Shown piece by piece: positions 8,301 through 14,972 of a stretch of DNA of 64,000 nt. Both the position numbers and the translations under genes were made by a program. The notes beneath the pieces were generated by a model that did not search any database, was not told where the DNA came from, and saw only the letters and a list, made by a program, of their open reading frames with translations. Numbering within the stretch: position 1 is the first letter of the stretch; each line of letters opens with the position of its first letter. The stretch comes from an uncultured Oscillibacter sp. (GTDB lineage Bacteria; Bacillota; Clostridia; Oscillospirales; Oscillospiraceae): NCBI GenBank assembly GCA_910577405.1, contig CAJTMG010000002.1, forward strand, positions 62,001 to 126,000, read 5' to 3'.

Positions 8301-9775
8301 TCGTAACCGTTGACGTGACCAAGCCCTCTTGGGCTGCGGCTGATAGTGCGTTGAACTACGCGATCGCTGCTACAGTTGATGGTGTGTCTGCCACTATTGC
8401 TAACCCTGGTACCAATGTGAATCGCGGACTGAACGACAGCTTCCTGCTTACTGGTGTTCCCACTGCTGACGAGGACAGCAATGTTAGAGTGACCGTCAGC
8501 AACTTGACCTGGACTCAGGTAAAGGCCAGTGTTGAGGTTACTGGCGCAACTAACGGCGCTGTGACTGCTGTTGCTGGCACTAACAACGTCCTGAACACTA
8601 GCGGAACCAACAGCATTGTAATTACTGCTCCTGAAGGCAAGTACACTGCTGCTAAGGTGACTGTGAAGCAGGCTGGCGTAGACGATCAAACTCCCGCTGC
8701 TGTTACCACCAAGACAACCGCTAACGGTGTGGATACCTTTACCGTTTCTGATATCACTGCTTATTCTACCGGCTTGGTTACTGTCACCGTCGAGATGACC
8801 GCCGGCACGAAGACCCCCAACAAGGTTACAACTACCGGTACAAAGACTGTTGCGGCTGGAACCATTGTCGAGGGTGAAAACACAACCCCTGGTACTGCCT
8901 ATGTTGACTCCGTCAAGGCTTTGGACGCTGGTGTGTATGAGTTCCCCACTGACATTAAGCAGAGCGATATGACTGGCGCAACCAACAACCCGCTCTATCG
9001 CGGCGGCACTGATGTTGACGACAGCGACTGCCTGATCTTTGTCTTCGAAAAGTCCGGCAAGGCTGAAACCTACACCTTCACGATTGATGACGGGGATGCT
9101 TATACCGAAAACCTGGAAGCCGACGCGGATGTTATCACCAACAGCTTCTTCCACGTTCAGGTCAACAACAACAAGAGTGCTGATTTCCACAACTCTGGAC
9201 GTGGTACGATGGCAACCATGGCTTTGAGCGAGGGTCGTCACGATTACGTCATCCGTGGCACTGAGTCCGGCATTGTGGCTGAGGGCAGCTTCACTATTAC
9301 GAAGAGCGGTAAGACCGTCACTGATCCTGTCCCGGTTAGCAAAGAAATCACCACCGGAGTCAGCGCGGCGAATCCTGCGAAAGACGAGATTAAGAAGTGG
9401 AACGATGGTGCGTACATGTTCCCTGAAGCAGCCGCAAGCAACTCGAGTGCCGCTGCTAACGAAGGTAAGCTGTGGATTGGCGGTAACGCTGACGACAACC
9501 GCATCTTCAAGTTCAACAACACCGCAGAGCAGGATGTTACCTTGAAGATTTATGCTGAAGACGGCGAACTGCTGTATTGGGAAACTGTTAAGGACATGGC
9601 GGCAGGCAACCAGTTCTTCTATGTTCAGGTGACTGGCAAAGCTTACAACTCGGGTGGAGGTCCCATGAAGACCGGTAATCTGACGGATGGCAACTACACG
9701 TGGACTGTTTATGGTTCCGTCAGTGGTATGCTGATACAGGGTCCCATGGCCATCACCGGACATCCCGCAGCTTGA
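5354..9775 (+). CDS. S-layer protein with N-terminal SLH repeats
   Basis: 1473 residues. A signal peptide covers residues 1-25 (MKKFLSLVLAVI..., cleavage after SASA/A). Three S-layer-homology repeats lie at about 27-75, 92-142 and 155-196, with characteristic ITGYSEGDFRPEGELTRGAA, ISGYSDGSFQPGGTLTGYAF and PVNREEAAQLALNTL. They would attach the protein to pyruvylated secondary cell-wall polymer. The long remainder is Asp/Asn/Thr/Val-rich, beta-strand-like and repetitive, with a serine/glycine-rich linker near residue 945. It ends in two related domains (about 1175-1325 and 1335-1470) that share an MATMALSEGRHDYVIRG / MKTGNLTDGNYTWTVYG pattern. Codon use is extremely biased (AAC, AAG, CTG, GGC), as expected of one of the most abundant cell proteins. 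A near-ideal TAAGGAGG precedes the ATG. It is probably the main S-layer subunit. Confidence 0.88.
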   Translation: MKKFLSLVLAVIMTMSLVTISASAAEYKDFTDKDEIQYEEAVAVLNRLGIITGYSEGDFRPEGELTRGAAAKIIVSLLIGPEAANNVSPTTAPYKDVPLDHTFAGVIAYCKTAGIISGYSDGSFQPGGTLTGYAFSKMLLGALGYKSDVEHFTGSGWNMNVNARAAEAGLFDRLSFKGNDPVNREEAAQLALNTLKATLVEYTGGMTVTTGDATVVGAQTRTYKISNQEYATHIRNRKASQVGNATGDTHYTVEFGEEHFVDLRMTHDRNALDDFGRPSNEWSYKKVTIGTFPIEADKTYTEQVAHNVTTVTNASKARALELTGFKVNSNTTVTINGKTMDASNLKDVGQIADYTDNGTRVEVYIDEDVADWVRNIVVVKTQLMEVKRLGKESVSLDLYDGGSANKGKNVYGFNEKALDVKVDNVEIDDAYYTLLSGLKVGDLVAVVPVTTDGGSSYTVAKAYVPETVSGSLKKVTTYGNSATNVNTIGVTVGDTAYDVALWNKDLVDIDGQKLDVTTKDVTLVLDEYGNALLAKDVGATSDFMVVGSYYQNLVNGKLMTYAKGWDISGEELDLNLGSKHKGYGSEIQPGDLVFYTNATSGDADWTLSDSSEKGVFDVYTGKDSAANNAPYSIKASNSRIRTEQTFGTDDNPWIDKGIKFIYVTFNDDGDVDSINIKNGVQAASNSELARCYNKVHNDSCAYNAAQLALKLKDNKVTTDSTVKAVVIKNESNDAVASNMLYVVNYIGGAGKTENGDIVYEYTVAMNGSNGLIDDEMTIYSTKKLSRGDWARYTEVKNDDYDNFYKLSAVDQRGRATSTMVATLKSYPVTNNKSLVKVDSTKMFGIDGTALTAAKNNEPKISLAKDNNLGVGDDEAKYLISLRYAVWVDLTGNGIDSYDDLADLMDEPGYNLSRVRVSMIFNDDSSKDNFRQVAMIVVQSVTDSSSSNGGNAGNESSGAGLGAAEVGNTNINRKATVNKAGQVIVTVDVTKPSWAAADSALNYAIAATVDGVSATIANPGTNVNRGLNDSFLLTGVPTADEDSNVRVTVSNLTWTQVKASVEVTGATNGAVTAVAGTNNVLNTSGTNSIVITAPEGKYTAAKVTVKQAGVDDQTPAAVTTKTTANGVDTFTVSDITAYSTGLVTVTVEMTAGTKTPNKVTTTGTKTVAAGTIVEGENTTPGTAYVDSVKALDAGVYEFPTDIKQSDMTGATNNPLYRGGTDVDDSDCLIFVFEKSGKAETYTFTIDDGDAYTENLEADADVITNSFFHVQVNNNKSADFHNSGRGTMATMALSEGRHDYVIRGTESGIVAEGSFTITKSGKTVTDPVPVSKEITTGVSAANPAKDEIKKWNDGAYMFPEAAASNSSAAANEGKLWIGGNADDNRIFKFNNTAEQDVTLKIYAEDGELLYWETVKDMAAGNQFFYVQVTGKAYNSGGGPMKTGNLTDGNYTWTVYGSVSGMLIQGPMAITGHPAA

Positions 9776-9814
9776 TTTGTGAAAGCGCCCATCTGACGCT
9801 GTAAAATTCGGATG

Positions 9815-9859
9815 GAAAAAAAAGAGAACCCCGGGCCTTAACGGTCTGGGGTTCTTTTT
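9815..9859. terminator. Strong bidirectional terminator between the S-layer gene and the toxin-antitoxin locus
   Basis: AGAACCCC pairs with GGGGTTCT, extended by GGGCC/GGTC, with TTTTT at 9855-9859 on the plus strand and an A8 tract (9816-9823) that becomes T8 on the minus strand. It can end the S-layer mRNA from the left and the small toxin mRNA from the right. Confidence 0.85.
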
Positions 9860-9864
9860 AGGAG

Positions 9865-9893
9865 TTGACAGGAAGCGCCGGAACGGGTATAAT
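9865..9893 (+). promoter_or_regulatory. Perfect-consensus sigma-A promoter for an antisense RNA
   Basis: TTGACA (9865-9870), exactly 17 bp, TATAAT (9888-9893). Nothing on the plus strand downstream encodes a protein for over 1 kb; the transcript would instead run antisense into the 3' end of the small hydrophobic ORF at 10071-9976. Confidence 0.85.
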
Positions 9894-9899
9894 AAAAAG

Positions 9900-10050
9900 C
9901 AGAAGGGGCGCTGTTACAAGACGGTTGGCCCATAAACGACTAATCTAGGTTAGCCGCTCGGATGCCGCCGGGCGGCTAACACACTTCGAGGTCCGTGTAC
10001 CAAGCGACCCAAAGGACCGCGAGGGCACAAATCACAACCCGCAGGATTTT
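9900..10050 (+). ncRNA. Predicted antisense antitoxin RNA (3' end uncertain)
   Basis: The start is inferred from the consensus promoter at 9865-9893. The transcript would contain the GTTAGCCGC/GCGGCTAAC hairpin (9949-9980) and be complementary to most of the toxin coding region and its 3' untranslated region. The arrangement matches RatA/TxpA-like pairs, in which the antitoxin overlaps the 3' end of the toxin mRNA. I see no clean terminator, so the right end is a guess. Confidence 0.5.
9949..9980. repeat. Hairpin overlapping the toxin stop codon
   Basis: GTTAGCCGC (9949-9957) and GCGGCTAAC (9972-9980) form a perfect 9-bp stem with a GC-rich loop. The TAG stop of the minus-strand ORF lies inside the stem. 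It is present in both sense and antisense transcripts and could be the kissing or initiation structure. Confidence 0.6.
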
Positions 10051-10071
10051 CATCCAGAGGTCATGCCTCAT
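9976..10071 (-). CDS. Small hydrophobic peptide, candidate type I toxin
   Basis: 31 residues: a short charged start (MRHDLWMKILR) and then one membrane-spanning stretch (VVICALAVLWVAWYTD), ending in EVC. The ATG at 10071 has an excellent AAGGGAGG site (10086-10079) at 7-base spacing. That site lies inside a hairpin, as in TxpA and BsrG mRNAs where translation is held back. The gene has its own promoter on the minus strand, an antisense promoter facing it, and a shared terminator. Size, composition and layout fit the holin-like/Fst/TxpA class of membrane-depolarising type I toxins. I did not match it to a specific named family. Confidence 0.65.
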   Translation of the reverse strand: MRHDLWMKILRVVICALAVLWVAWYTDLEVC

Positions 10072-10078
10072 AGCAACA

Positions 10079-10103
10079 CCTCCCTTCGATGGAGTCAAAG
10101 GGA
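10079..10103 (-). promoter_or_regulatory. Ribosome-binding site sequestered in a hairpin
   Basis: On the minus strand TCCCTT (10103-10098) pairs with AAGGGA (10086-10081), which is the core of the AAGGGAGG ribosome-binding site of the 31-residue ORF. The loop is 11 bases. Confidence 0.6.
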
Positions 10104-10216
10104 AATGAACCACCCCCTTTCATCAAGGGAATGGGGCCAACTGCCAGCCGGGCTCCGGCCGCCTATTGATATGTAACAACGCTTACCTTCTGGCCTCTCG
10201 GAAAAGAGGCAGAGCC

Positions 10217-10245
10217 ATTATAACAAAGAAGCCGGATAAAGTCAA
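10217..10245 (-). promoter_or_regulatory. Sigma-A promoter of the small toxin mRNA
   Basis: Minus strand: TTGACT (10245-10240), 17-bp spacer, TATAAT (10222-10217). It gives a leader of about 140 bases before the toxin ATG. It lies immediately downstream of the tail-fibre-like gene and is separate from it. Confidence 0.75.
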
Positions 10246-10273
10246 ACGGAGCCGTCCTGAAAAGGGGCGGTTT

Positions 10274-10897
10274 TCACTTGATGGCGGTGATGGTAACGGG
10301 AATTGCGGACCCGAAAGCGACCGCGCCCTCAGGAGCGATTTCGATGGTTCTGAGGTCCTTGTAAGTGAGTCCGGAGATAAAGCCGAAGCCGGGCAGGGTA
10401 CAGATCTGAATACAGCTGACGTAAGCGTCGGGGGAGCGCATAGGGAAGAAGATGAGCCGGGTCTTGACGCCGCCATGGAAGTAAACGATCCCCTTTCCGT
10501 ACTCAGGGCTTCCGCCGCTCCAGAACGCGCCGCTCTGCCCGTTGCACTTGAGGGTGTAGTTGTAACCGGACGGCGCGGCGATATCAACGCACACGATGCT
10601 GTAGGAACCCCAGCCGGAGACGTTGTAAGTCCGGGTCATATTGGAGAGGGTGCCGTTGATATTGGAGGCGATGGTGACGAATTCGGACTTGACGCGATTG
10701 AGCCTGGAATCCTCCGCGGCGAGGGAGCTTCTGGCGCTGGCGATCGCGGCGTCAAGCCTGGAACTTTCAGAGGTCTGTTTCGCGGCGATGGAAGAGAGAG
10801 CGGCATCGATTTTCCTGTGATCGCTGTTGAAGTCCTCCATCAGGATACGGTCGCTTTCATTCCAGAGGCAGAGCTGATAATGTTCGGTACGATTCAA
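10274..10897 (-). CDS. Phage tail-fibre-like protein (orphan)
   Basis: 207 residues. The N-terminus (MNRTEHYQLCLWNESDRILM, then EDFNSDHRKIDAAL) is of a kind I associate with tail-fibre or receptor-binding proteins of PBSX-like elements in this group of Clostridia. A short alpha-helical, coiled-coil-like segment (about 25-75) is followed by a Gly/Ser/aromatic-rich beta region, as in a fibre tip. The start is TTG at 10897, with GGAAAGGATG upstream and no in-frame ATG nearby. It stands alone, 13 kb from the phage structural block at 24-37 kb, which itself lacks a fibre gene. It may supply that block in trans; this is inference. Confidence 0.55.
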   Translation of the reverse strand: MNRTEHYQLCLWNESDRILMEDFNSDHRKIDAALSSIAAKQTSESSRLDAAIASARSSLAAEDSRLNRVKSEFVTIASNINGTLSNMTRTYNVSGWGSYSIVCVDIAAPSGYNYTLKCNGQSGAFWSGGSPEYGKGIVYFHGGVKTRLIFFPMRSPDAYVSCIQICTLPGFGFISGLTYKDLRTIEIAPEGAVAFGSAIPVTITAIK

Positions 10898-11002
10898 GAA
10901 AAAAACATCCTTTCCGAGGCAGGGGCCTCACCTATGATTCCCATGGGGGTAAAGTTGCACGTGAGAATGCAACGGAGGGGAGAAAATTTGGTCGAATTGC
11001 CA

Positions 11003-11033
11003 GTTGTATATTTATTCATTAAAGGCGTATAAT
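11003..11033 (+). promoter_or_regulatory. argG promoter overlapped by a probable ARG box
   Basis: TTGTAT (11004-11009), an 18-bp spacer and TATAAT (11028-11033). The interval 11003-11020 (GTTGTATATTTATTCATT) matches the ArgR/AhrC operator consensus WNTGAATWWWWATTCANW at 16 of 18 positions. An operator lying over the -35 region would repress argG when arginine is plentiful. Confidence 0.6.
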
Positions 11034-11070
11034 CTGAACATCACCAAACAACAAAAAACGGAGGCGCGTC

Positions 11071-12297
11071 ATGGCAAAGAGCAAGAAGGAAATCAAGAAA
11101 ATCGTTCTGGCGTATTCAGGCGGACTGGACACATCGATTATCATACCCTGGCTGAAAGAGAACTACAATAACCCCGAGATCATCGCGGTAGCGGGGGACG
11201 TAGGCCAGAACGACGAGCTGGAGGGCCTGGAGGAAAAGGCGAAGAAGACAGGCGCAAGCAAGCTGTACATCGCGGACCTGACGGACGAGATGGTGGACGA
11301 CGTGATTATTCCGTCCCTGAAAATGGGCGCGAGCTACGAGCAGTATCTGCTGGGAACCGCGTTTGCCCGTCCGATTATCGCAAAACGCCTTGTGGAGATC
11401 GCGAAGGCAGAAGGCGCGGACGCGATTGCCCACGGCTGCACAGGCAAGGGCAACGACCAGGTGCGGTTTGAGCTGACCATCAAGCGGTTCGCGCCGGAGA
11501 TGACCATCATTGCCCCGTGGCGTGAATGGGACATCAAGGGCCGGGACGAGGAAATTGACTATGCGGAAGCCCACAAGGTTCCCCTGAAGATTTCCCGGGA
11601 GACGAACTACTCGAAGGATAAGAACCTCTGGCACCTGAGTCACGAGGGCCTGGACCTGGAGGACCCCGCAAACGAACCGCAGTATGAGAAGCCGGGCTTC
11701 CTGGAACTTGGAGTCAGTCCCATCACCGCGCCGGACGCGCCTGTATACGTCACGATAGACTTTGAGAAGGGCGTGCCCGTAGCAGTGGACGGCGAGAAAA
11801 TGAAGGCCAGCGACGTCATCCGGAAGTTGAACAAGCTGGGCGGCGAGAACGGCATCGGTCTTCTGGACATTGTGGAGAACCGGCTGGTGGGCATGAAGGA
11901 CCGGGGCGTGTACGAAACTCCCGGCGGCACGATTCTGTATAAGGCCCATGAATGCCTTGAAATGATAACGGTAGACAAGGACACGGCGCATATGAAAGCG
12001 AAGCTGGCGGTGGACTTTGCGGACCTTGTGTACAACGGCAAATGGTTCACCCCGCTGCGGGAGGCCCTGAGCGCGTTTGCGGACAAGACCCAGGAGCACG
12101 TGACGGGTTCTGTAAAGCTGAAGCTGTACAAGGGCAATATCATCACGGCGTCCATCACTTCTCCGGAGAGCCTGTATTCGGAAGATCTGGTAACGTTCAA
12201 CGAAAGCGGCTACGACCAGACAAACGCCACAGGCTTCATCAACCTCTGGGGCCTGCCGGACACAGTGCTGGCGCTCCGGGAGCAGGGGAAGCTCTGA
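11071..12297 (+). CDS. argG: Argininosuccinate synthase
   Basis: 408 residues, the family's normal length. The N-type PP-loop VLAYSGGLDTS sits at residues 12-22. The citrulline/aspartate-binding pattern is complete (YLLGTAFARPIIAK, HGCTGKGNDQVRFE). It catalyses ATP-dependent joining of citrulline and aspartate, the penultimate step of arginine synthesis. The ATG at 11071 follows ACGGAGG. The gene is preceded by a promoter with a probable ARG box, and argH follows after 244 bases and a possible terminator, so the two may be expressed at different levels. Confidence 0.97.
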   Translation: MAKSKKEIKKIVLAYSGGLDTSIIIPWLKENYNNPEIIAVAGDVGQNDELEGLEEKAKKTGASKLYIADLTDEMVDDVIIPSLKMGASYEQYLLGTAFARPIIAKRLVEIAKAEGADAIAHGCTGKGNDQVRFELTIKRFAPEMTIIAPWREWDIKGRDEEIDYAEAHKVPLKISRETNYSKDKNLWHLSHEGLDLEDPANEPQYEKPGFLELGVSPITAPDAPVYVTIDFEKGVPVAVDGEKMKASDVIRKLNKLGGENGIGLLDIVENRLVGMKDRGVYETPGGTILYKAHECLEMITVDKDTAHMKAKLAVDFADLVYNGKWFTPLREALSAFADKTQEHVTGSVKLKLYKGNIITASITSPESLYSEDLVTFNESGYDQTNATGFINLWGLPDTVLALREQGKL

Positions 12298-12379
12298 TCG
12301 GTACAGCGCCGTGCCGGAAGGACTGCGGGTAAGAGAGAAGAGAGAACGGCAGGCATTCAGGAACGGCGAATCACAGGGG

Positions 12380-12425
12380 ACAGGAGAGGAAATCCGGTGC
12401 GGGGCCTCCTGTCTCCTTATTTTTA
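12380..12425 (+). terminator. Possible terminator or attenuator between argG and argH
   Basis: ACAGGAG-A-GG (12380-12389) pairs with CCTCCTGT (12405-12412), followed by a T-rich tract to 12424. The stem has one bulge. It may partly separate argG from argH expression. Confidence 0.45.
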
Positions 12426-12541
12426 ATAGAATCGATTGAAACTGCTGGACAGAAGGGGCCAAAAATGATAAGATAGCGGACGGCGAGTGACAAAGGAAAC
12501 AACGGAATGAAAACGCGAAGCAAGGAGAAGGAGGAAGGCCC

Positions 12542-13933
12542 ATGAAGCTATGGGGAGGGCGTTTCGGGAAGGACACGGACGCCTTGGTAAATGAGTTCAA
12601 CGCGTCGATACAATTTGACCAGCGTTTGTATGCGGCAGATATTCATGGAAGCATCGTCCACGCGGAAATGCTGGGTCATCAGGGAATCATCCCGAAGGAA
12701 GACGCGGACGCGATCATAGCGGGACTGAAAGGCATACTGGCGGACGCGGAAGCCGGAAAGATAGAATTCACGCCGGAAAACGAAGACATTCATATGAACG
12801 TAGAGGCTCTTCTGACGGCCCGGATCGGAAATGCCGGGAAGCGTCTTCACACGGCCCGCTCCCGGAATGACCAGGTGGCGCTTGATTTCCGGATGTACGT
12901 CCGCAGTGAAATCGGAACGGTCATTGACTGCGTTCTGGAGCTGGAAAAGGTGCTCTGCCGGCGGGCGCGGGAGTATCAGACCGCCGTCATGCCGGGGTAT
13001 ACGCACTTGCAGCGAGCACAGCCGGTCTCCTTTGCCCACCATCTGCTTGCCTACGCCGCCATGTTCCGCCGGGACGTGACGCGCCTTGAGGATTGTCAGA
13101 AGCGCCTGAATGAGTGCCCGTTGGGAAGCGGCGCGCTGGCGGGGACCACATACCCCATCGACCGCTGGCGTACGGCGGAAGGGCTGGGCTTTGACGCGCC
13201 GATGGGGAATTCACTGGACGGCGTGTCGGACCGGGACTATGCCCTGGAAGTTCTGAGCGATTTGTCGATTTTAATGACGCATTTGAGCCGTTTCGCCGAA
13301 GAAGTGATTCTCTGGTGCAGCTGGGAGTTCAAATTCATCGAGCTGGACGACGCGTATGCCACCGGTTCCAGCATCATGCCCCAGAAGAAGAATCCGGATG
13401 TGGCGGAGCTGGTGCGGGGCAAGACAGGCCGGGTCTACGGGAGCCTGATCGGACTGCTGACTGCCATGAAGGGCCTGCCGCTGGCGTATAACAAGGATAT
13501 GCAGGAGGACAAGGAACCGGTCTTTGACGCGTTCGATACCGTGGAAATCTGCCTGCCTGTATTCGCGGCGATGCTGGATACCATGCGGGTCCTGCCGGAG
13601 AATATGCGCCGGGCGGCTGGACGGGGCTTCATCAACGCCACGGACTGCGCGGACTATCTGACAAAGAAGGGGATGCCGTTCCGGGACGCCTATACAATAA
13701 CGGGCAGACTGGTAGCGGCCTGCACGGAGAAGGGCAAGACGCTGGAAGAGCTGACGCTGGAAGAACTGCGGGAAGCGTCGGAGCTGTTTGAAGAGGACGT
13801 GTACGACGCGCTGAATCTGGAGAACTGCATGGCCCTGCGGAGCAGTTACGGCGGCCCGGCGGTGAACGAGACGACGCGGCAGATCGAGGAAATCGAGGCG
13901 TTCATAGCGGCGCGGGAAGAGAAGGAGGCGTGA
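12542..13933 (+). CDS. argH: Argininosuccinate lyase
   Basis: 463 residues. Fumarase/aspartase superfamily with the signature GSSIMPQKKNPD in the middle, RSRNDQVALD near residue 110 and THLQRAQP near 160. It cleaves argininosuccinate to arginine and fumarate. The ATG at 12542 has GAAGGAGGAAGG upstream. The lipoprotein gene downstream starts 5 bases after its stop, so they are translationally close. Confidence 0.97.
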   Translation: MKLWGGRFGKDTDALVNEFNASIQFDQRLYAADIHGSIVHAEMLGHQGIIPKEDADAIIAGLKGILADAEAGKIEFTPENEDIHMNVEALLTARIGNAGKRLHTARSRNDQVALDFRMYVRSEIGTVIDCVLELEKVLCRRAREYQTAVMPGYTHLQRAQPVSFAHHLLAYAAMFRRDVTRLEDCQKRLNECPLGSGALAGTTYPIDRWRTAEGLGFDAPMGNSLDGVSDRDYALEVLSDLSILMTHLSRFAEEVILWCSWEFKFIELDDAYATGSSIMPQKKNPDVAELVRGKTGRVYGSLIGLLTAMKGLPLAYNKDMQEDKEPVFDAFDTVEICLPVFAAMLDTMRVLPENMRRAAGRGFINATDCADYLTKKGMPFRDAYTITGRLVAACTEKGKTLEELTLEELREASELFEEDVYDALNLENCMALRSSYGGPAVNETTRQIEEIEAFIAAREEKEA

Positions 13934-13938
13934 AGACC

Positions 13939-14634
13939 ATGCGTTTTTGGAAGCCTGTTTGTCTGACGGTCCTGCTTTTGTGCCTGCTGCTCCTGACGGC
14001 CTGCGGCGGACAGACAGCGGAGGAGACGACTCCCAGTGAAGACGCGCCGTCCGCGGAAACACTGGAAGATACCGGCAGGCCCGCTGAAAATCCGGAAGAT
14101 ACCGGCAAGCCTGCCGAAACCCAGGAAGACGCTGTGGGCCTGTTTGCGGAAATGCCCCTGAGCTATATGTTTTGCAGCGGCGCGGGAGCCTGGAGCACGA
14201 CACTGGATATAGATGAAACAGGCGCGTTCCATGGAGTGTTTCTGGATTCCGATATGGGCGACTCTGGAGAGGGCTACCCGGCCGGGACCCGGTATGTCTG
14301 CGAATTCAGCGGGCAGTTCACGGAGCCGGTACAGGAGGACGAAACCACCTGGACCATGGAGATCGCGCATATAGAGCTGGAGCATCCGGCAGACAACGCG
14401 GAGGAATTTGCCGACGACGCCCGCTATGTCTATACCGGACCCTACGGCCTGGAGGAAGCGGAAGAGCTGCGGATCTATCTGCCCGATACCCCTGCGGACA
14501 GCCTGCCGGAGGGCTTTGTGCATTGGATACAGGGGCCGTATGACTGGACGCCCACGGACGAAGGGACGTTAGGCATCTGGGGGATCTACAACGTAAAGGA
14601 AGAGCTGGGCTTCACCGTATACCCCTGGGTCTGA
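13939..14634 (+). CDS. Putative lipoprotein of unknown function
   Basis: 231 residues. A hydrophobic signal segment ends in the lipobox LLLTAC, giving a membrane-anchored surface protein. A low-complexity linker follows, in which EDTGRPAENPEDTGKPAETQ is an imperfect tandem repeat. The rest is an acidic domain of about 170 residues that I do not recognise. I prefer the ATG at 13939 because AAGGAGG (13922-13928) is 10 bases away; the GTG at 13930 would be only one base from it. It sits in the arg cluster without an obvious link to arginine. Confidence 0.75.
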   Translation: MRFWKPVCLTVLLLCLLLLTACGGQTAEETTPSEDAPSAETLEDTGRPAENPEDTGKPAETQEDAVGLFAEMPLSYMFCSGAGAWSTTLDIDETGAFHGVFLDSDMGDSGEGYPAGTRYVCEFSGQFTEPVQEDETTWTMEIAHIELEHPADNAEEFADDARYVYTGPYGLEEAEELRIYLPDTPADSLPEGFVHWIQGPYDWTPTDEGTLGIWGIYNVKEELGFTVYPWV

Positions 14635-14705
14635 ATGAAGAATTCAGCCGGATGTGAAGCAAATATCCCAGATAAAATACCCGATACAAAAGGAGTGTTT
14701 CGGCA

Positions 14706-14921
14706 ATGAGGAAATGTATCCGGTGCGATACGGAAATGCTGGAAGGGCTGGATATCAAAGAGCCGATGTACAGTTCCGTATTGCGGGTAGTCAGACCGGG
14801 AACGACAGGGACACTGCCCAGGAATTACTTTGGGGATGTGAAAGCGGCGGTATGTCCCAAGTGCGGCTACCTGGAAACGTATCTCTCGCGTCTGGATAAA
14901 ATTCAGAAATGCAAAGAATAA
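14706..14921 (+). CDS. Small zinc-ribbon protein
   Basis: 71 residues with two CxxC knuckles (C4/C7 and C50/C53), which together would bind one zinc ion. The region between them is short and basic. Such proteins are common and usually uncharacterised. AAAGGAG lies upstream of the ATG. It follows the lipoprotein on the same strand. Confidence 0.75.
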   Translation: MRKCIRCDTEMLEGLDIKEPMYSSVLRVVRPGTTGTLPRNYFGDVKAAVCPKCGYLETYLSRLDKIQKCKE

Positions 14922-14972
14922 ATATGCAGAACCAGGCTGCGTGTCTGCCGGAAAACAGCAAAGAATCAGGCT

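Noticed and set aside
4817..9763. 1648-residue open frame antisense to the S-layer gene
   Set aside because: It arises from the strong GNN/NNC codon bias of the S-layer gene, has no ribosome-binding site, and reads as Val/Ala/Gly-rich low-information sequence.
10166..11032. 288-residue plus-strand frame
   Set aside because: It overlaps the tail-fibre-like gene antisense, has no ribosome-binding site, and reads as Gly/Asp-rich shadow sequence.
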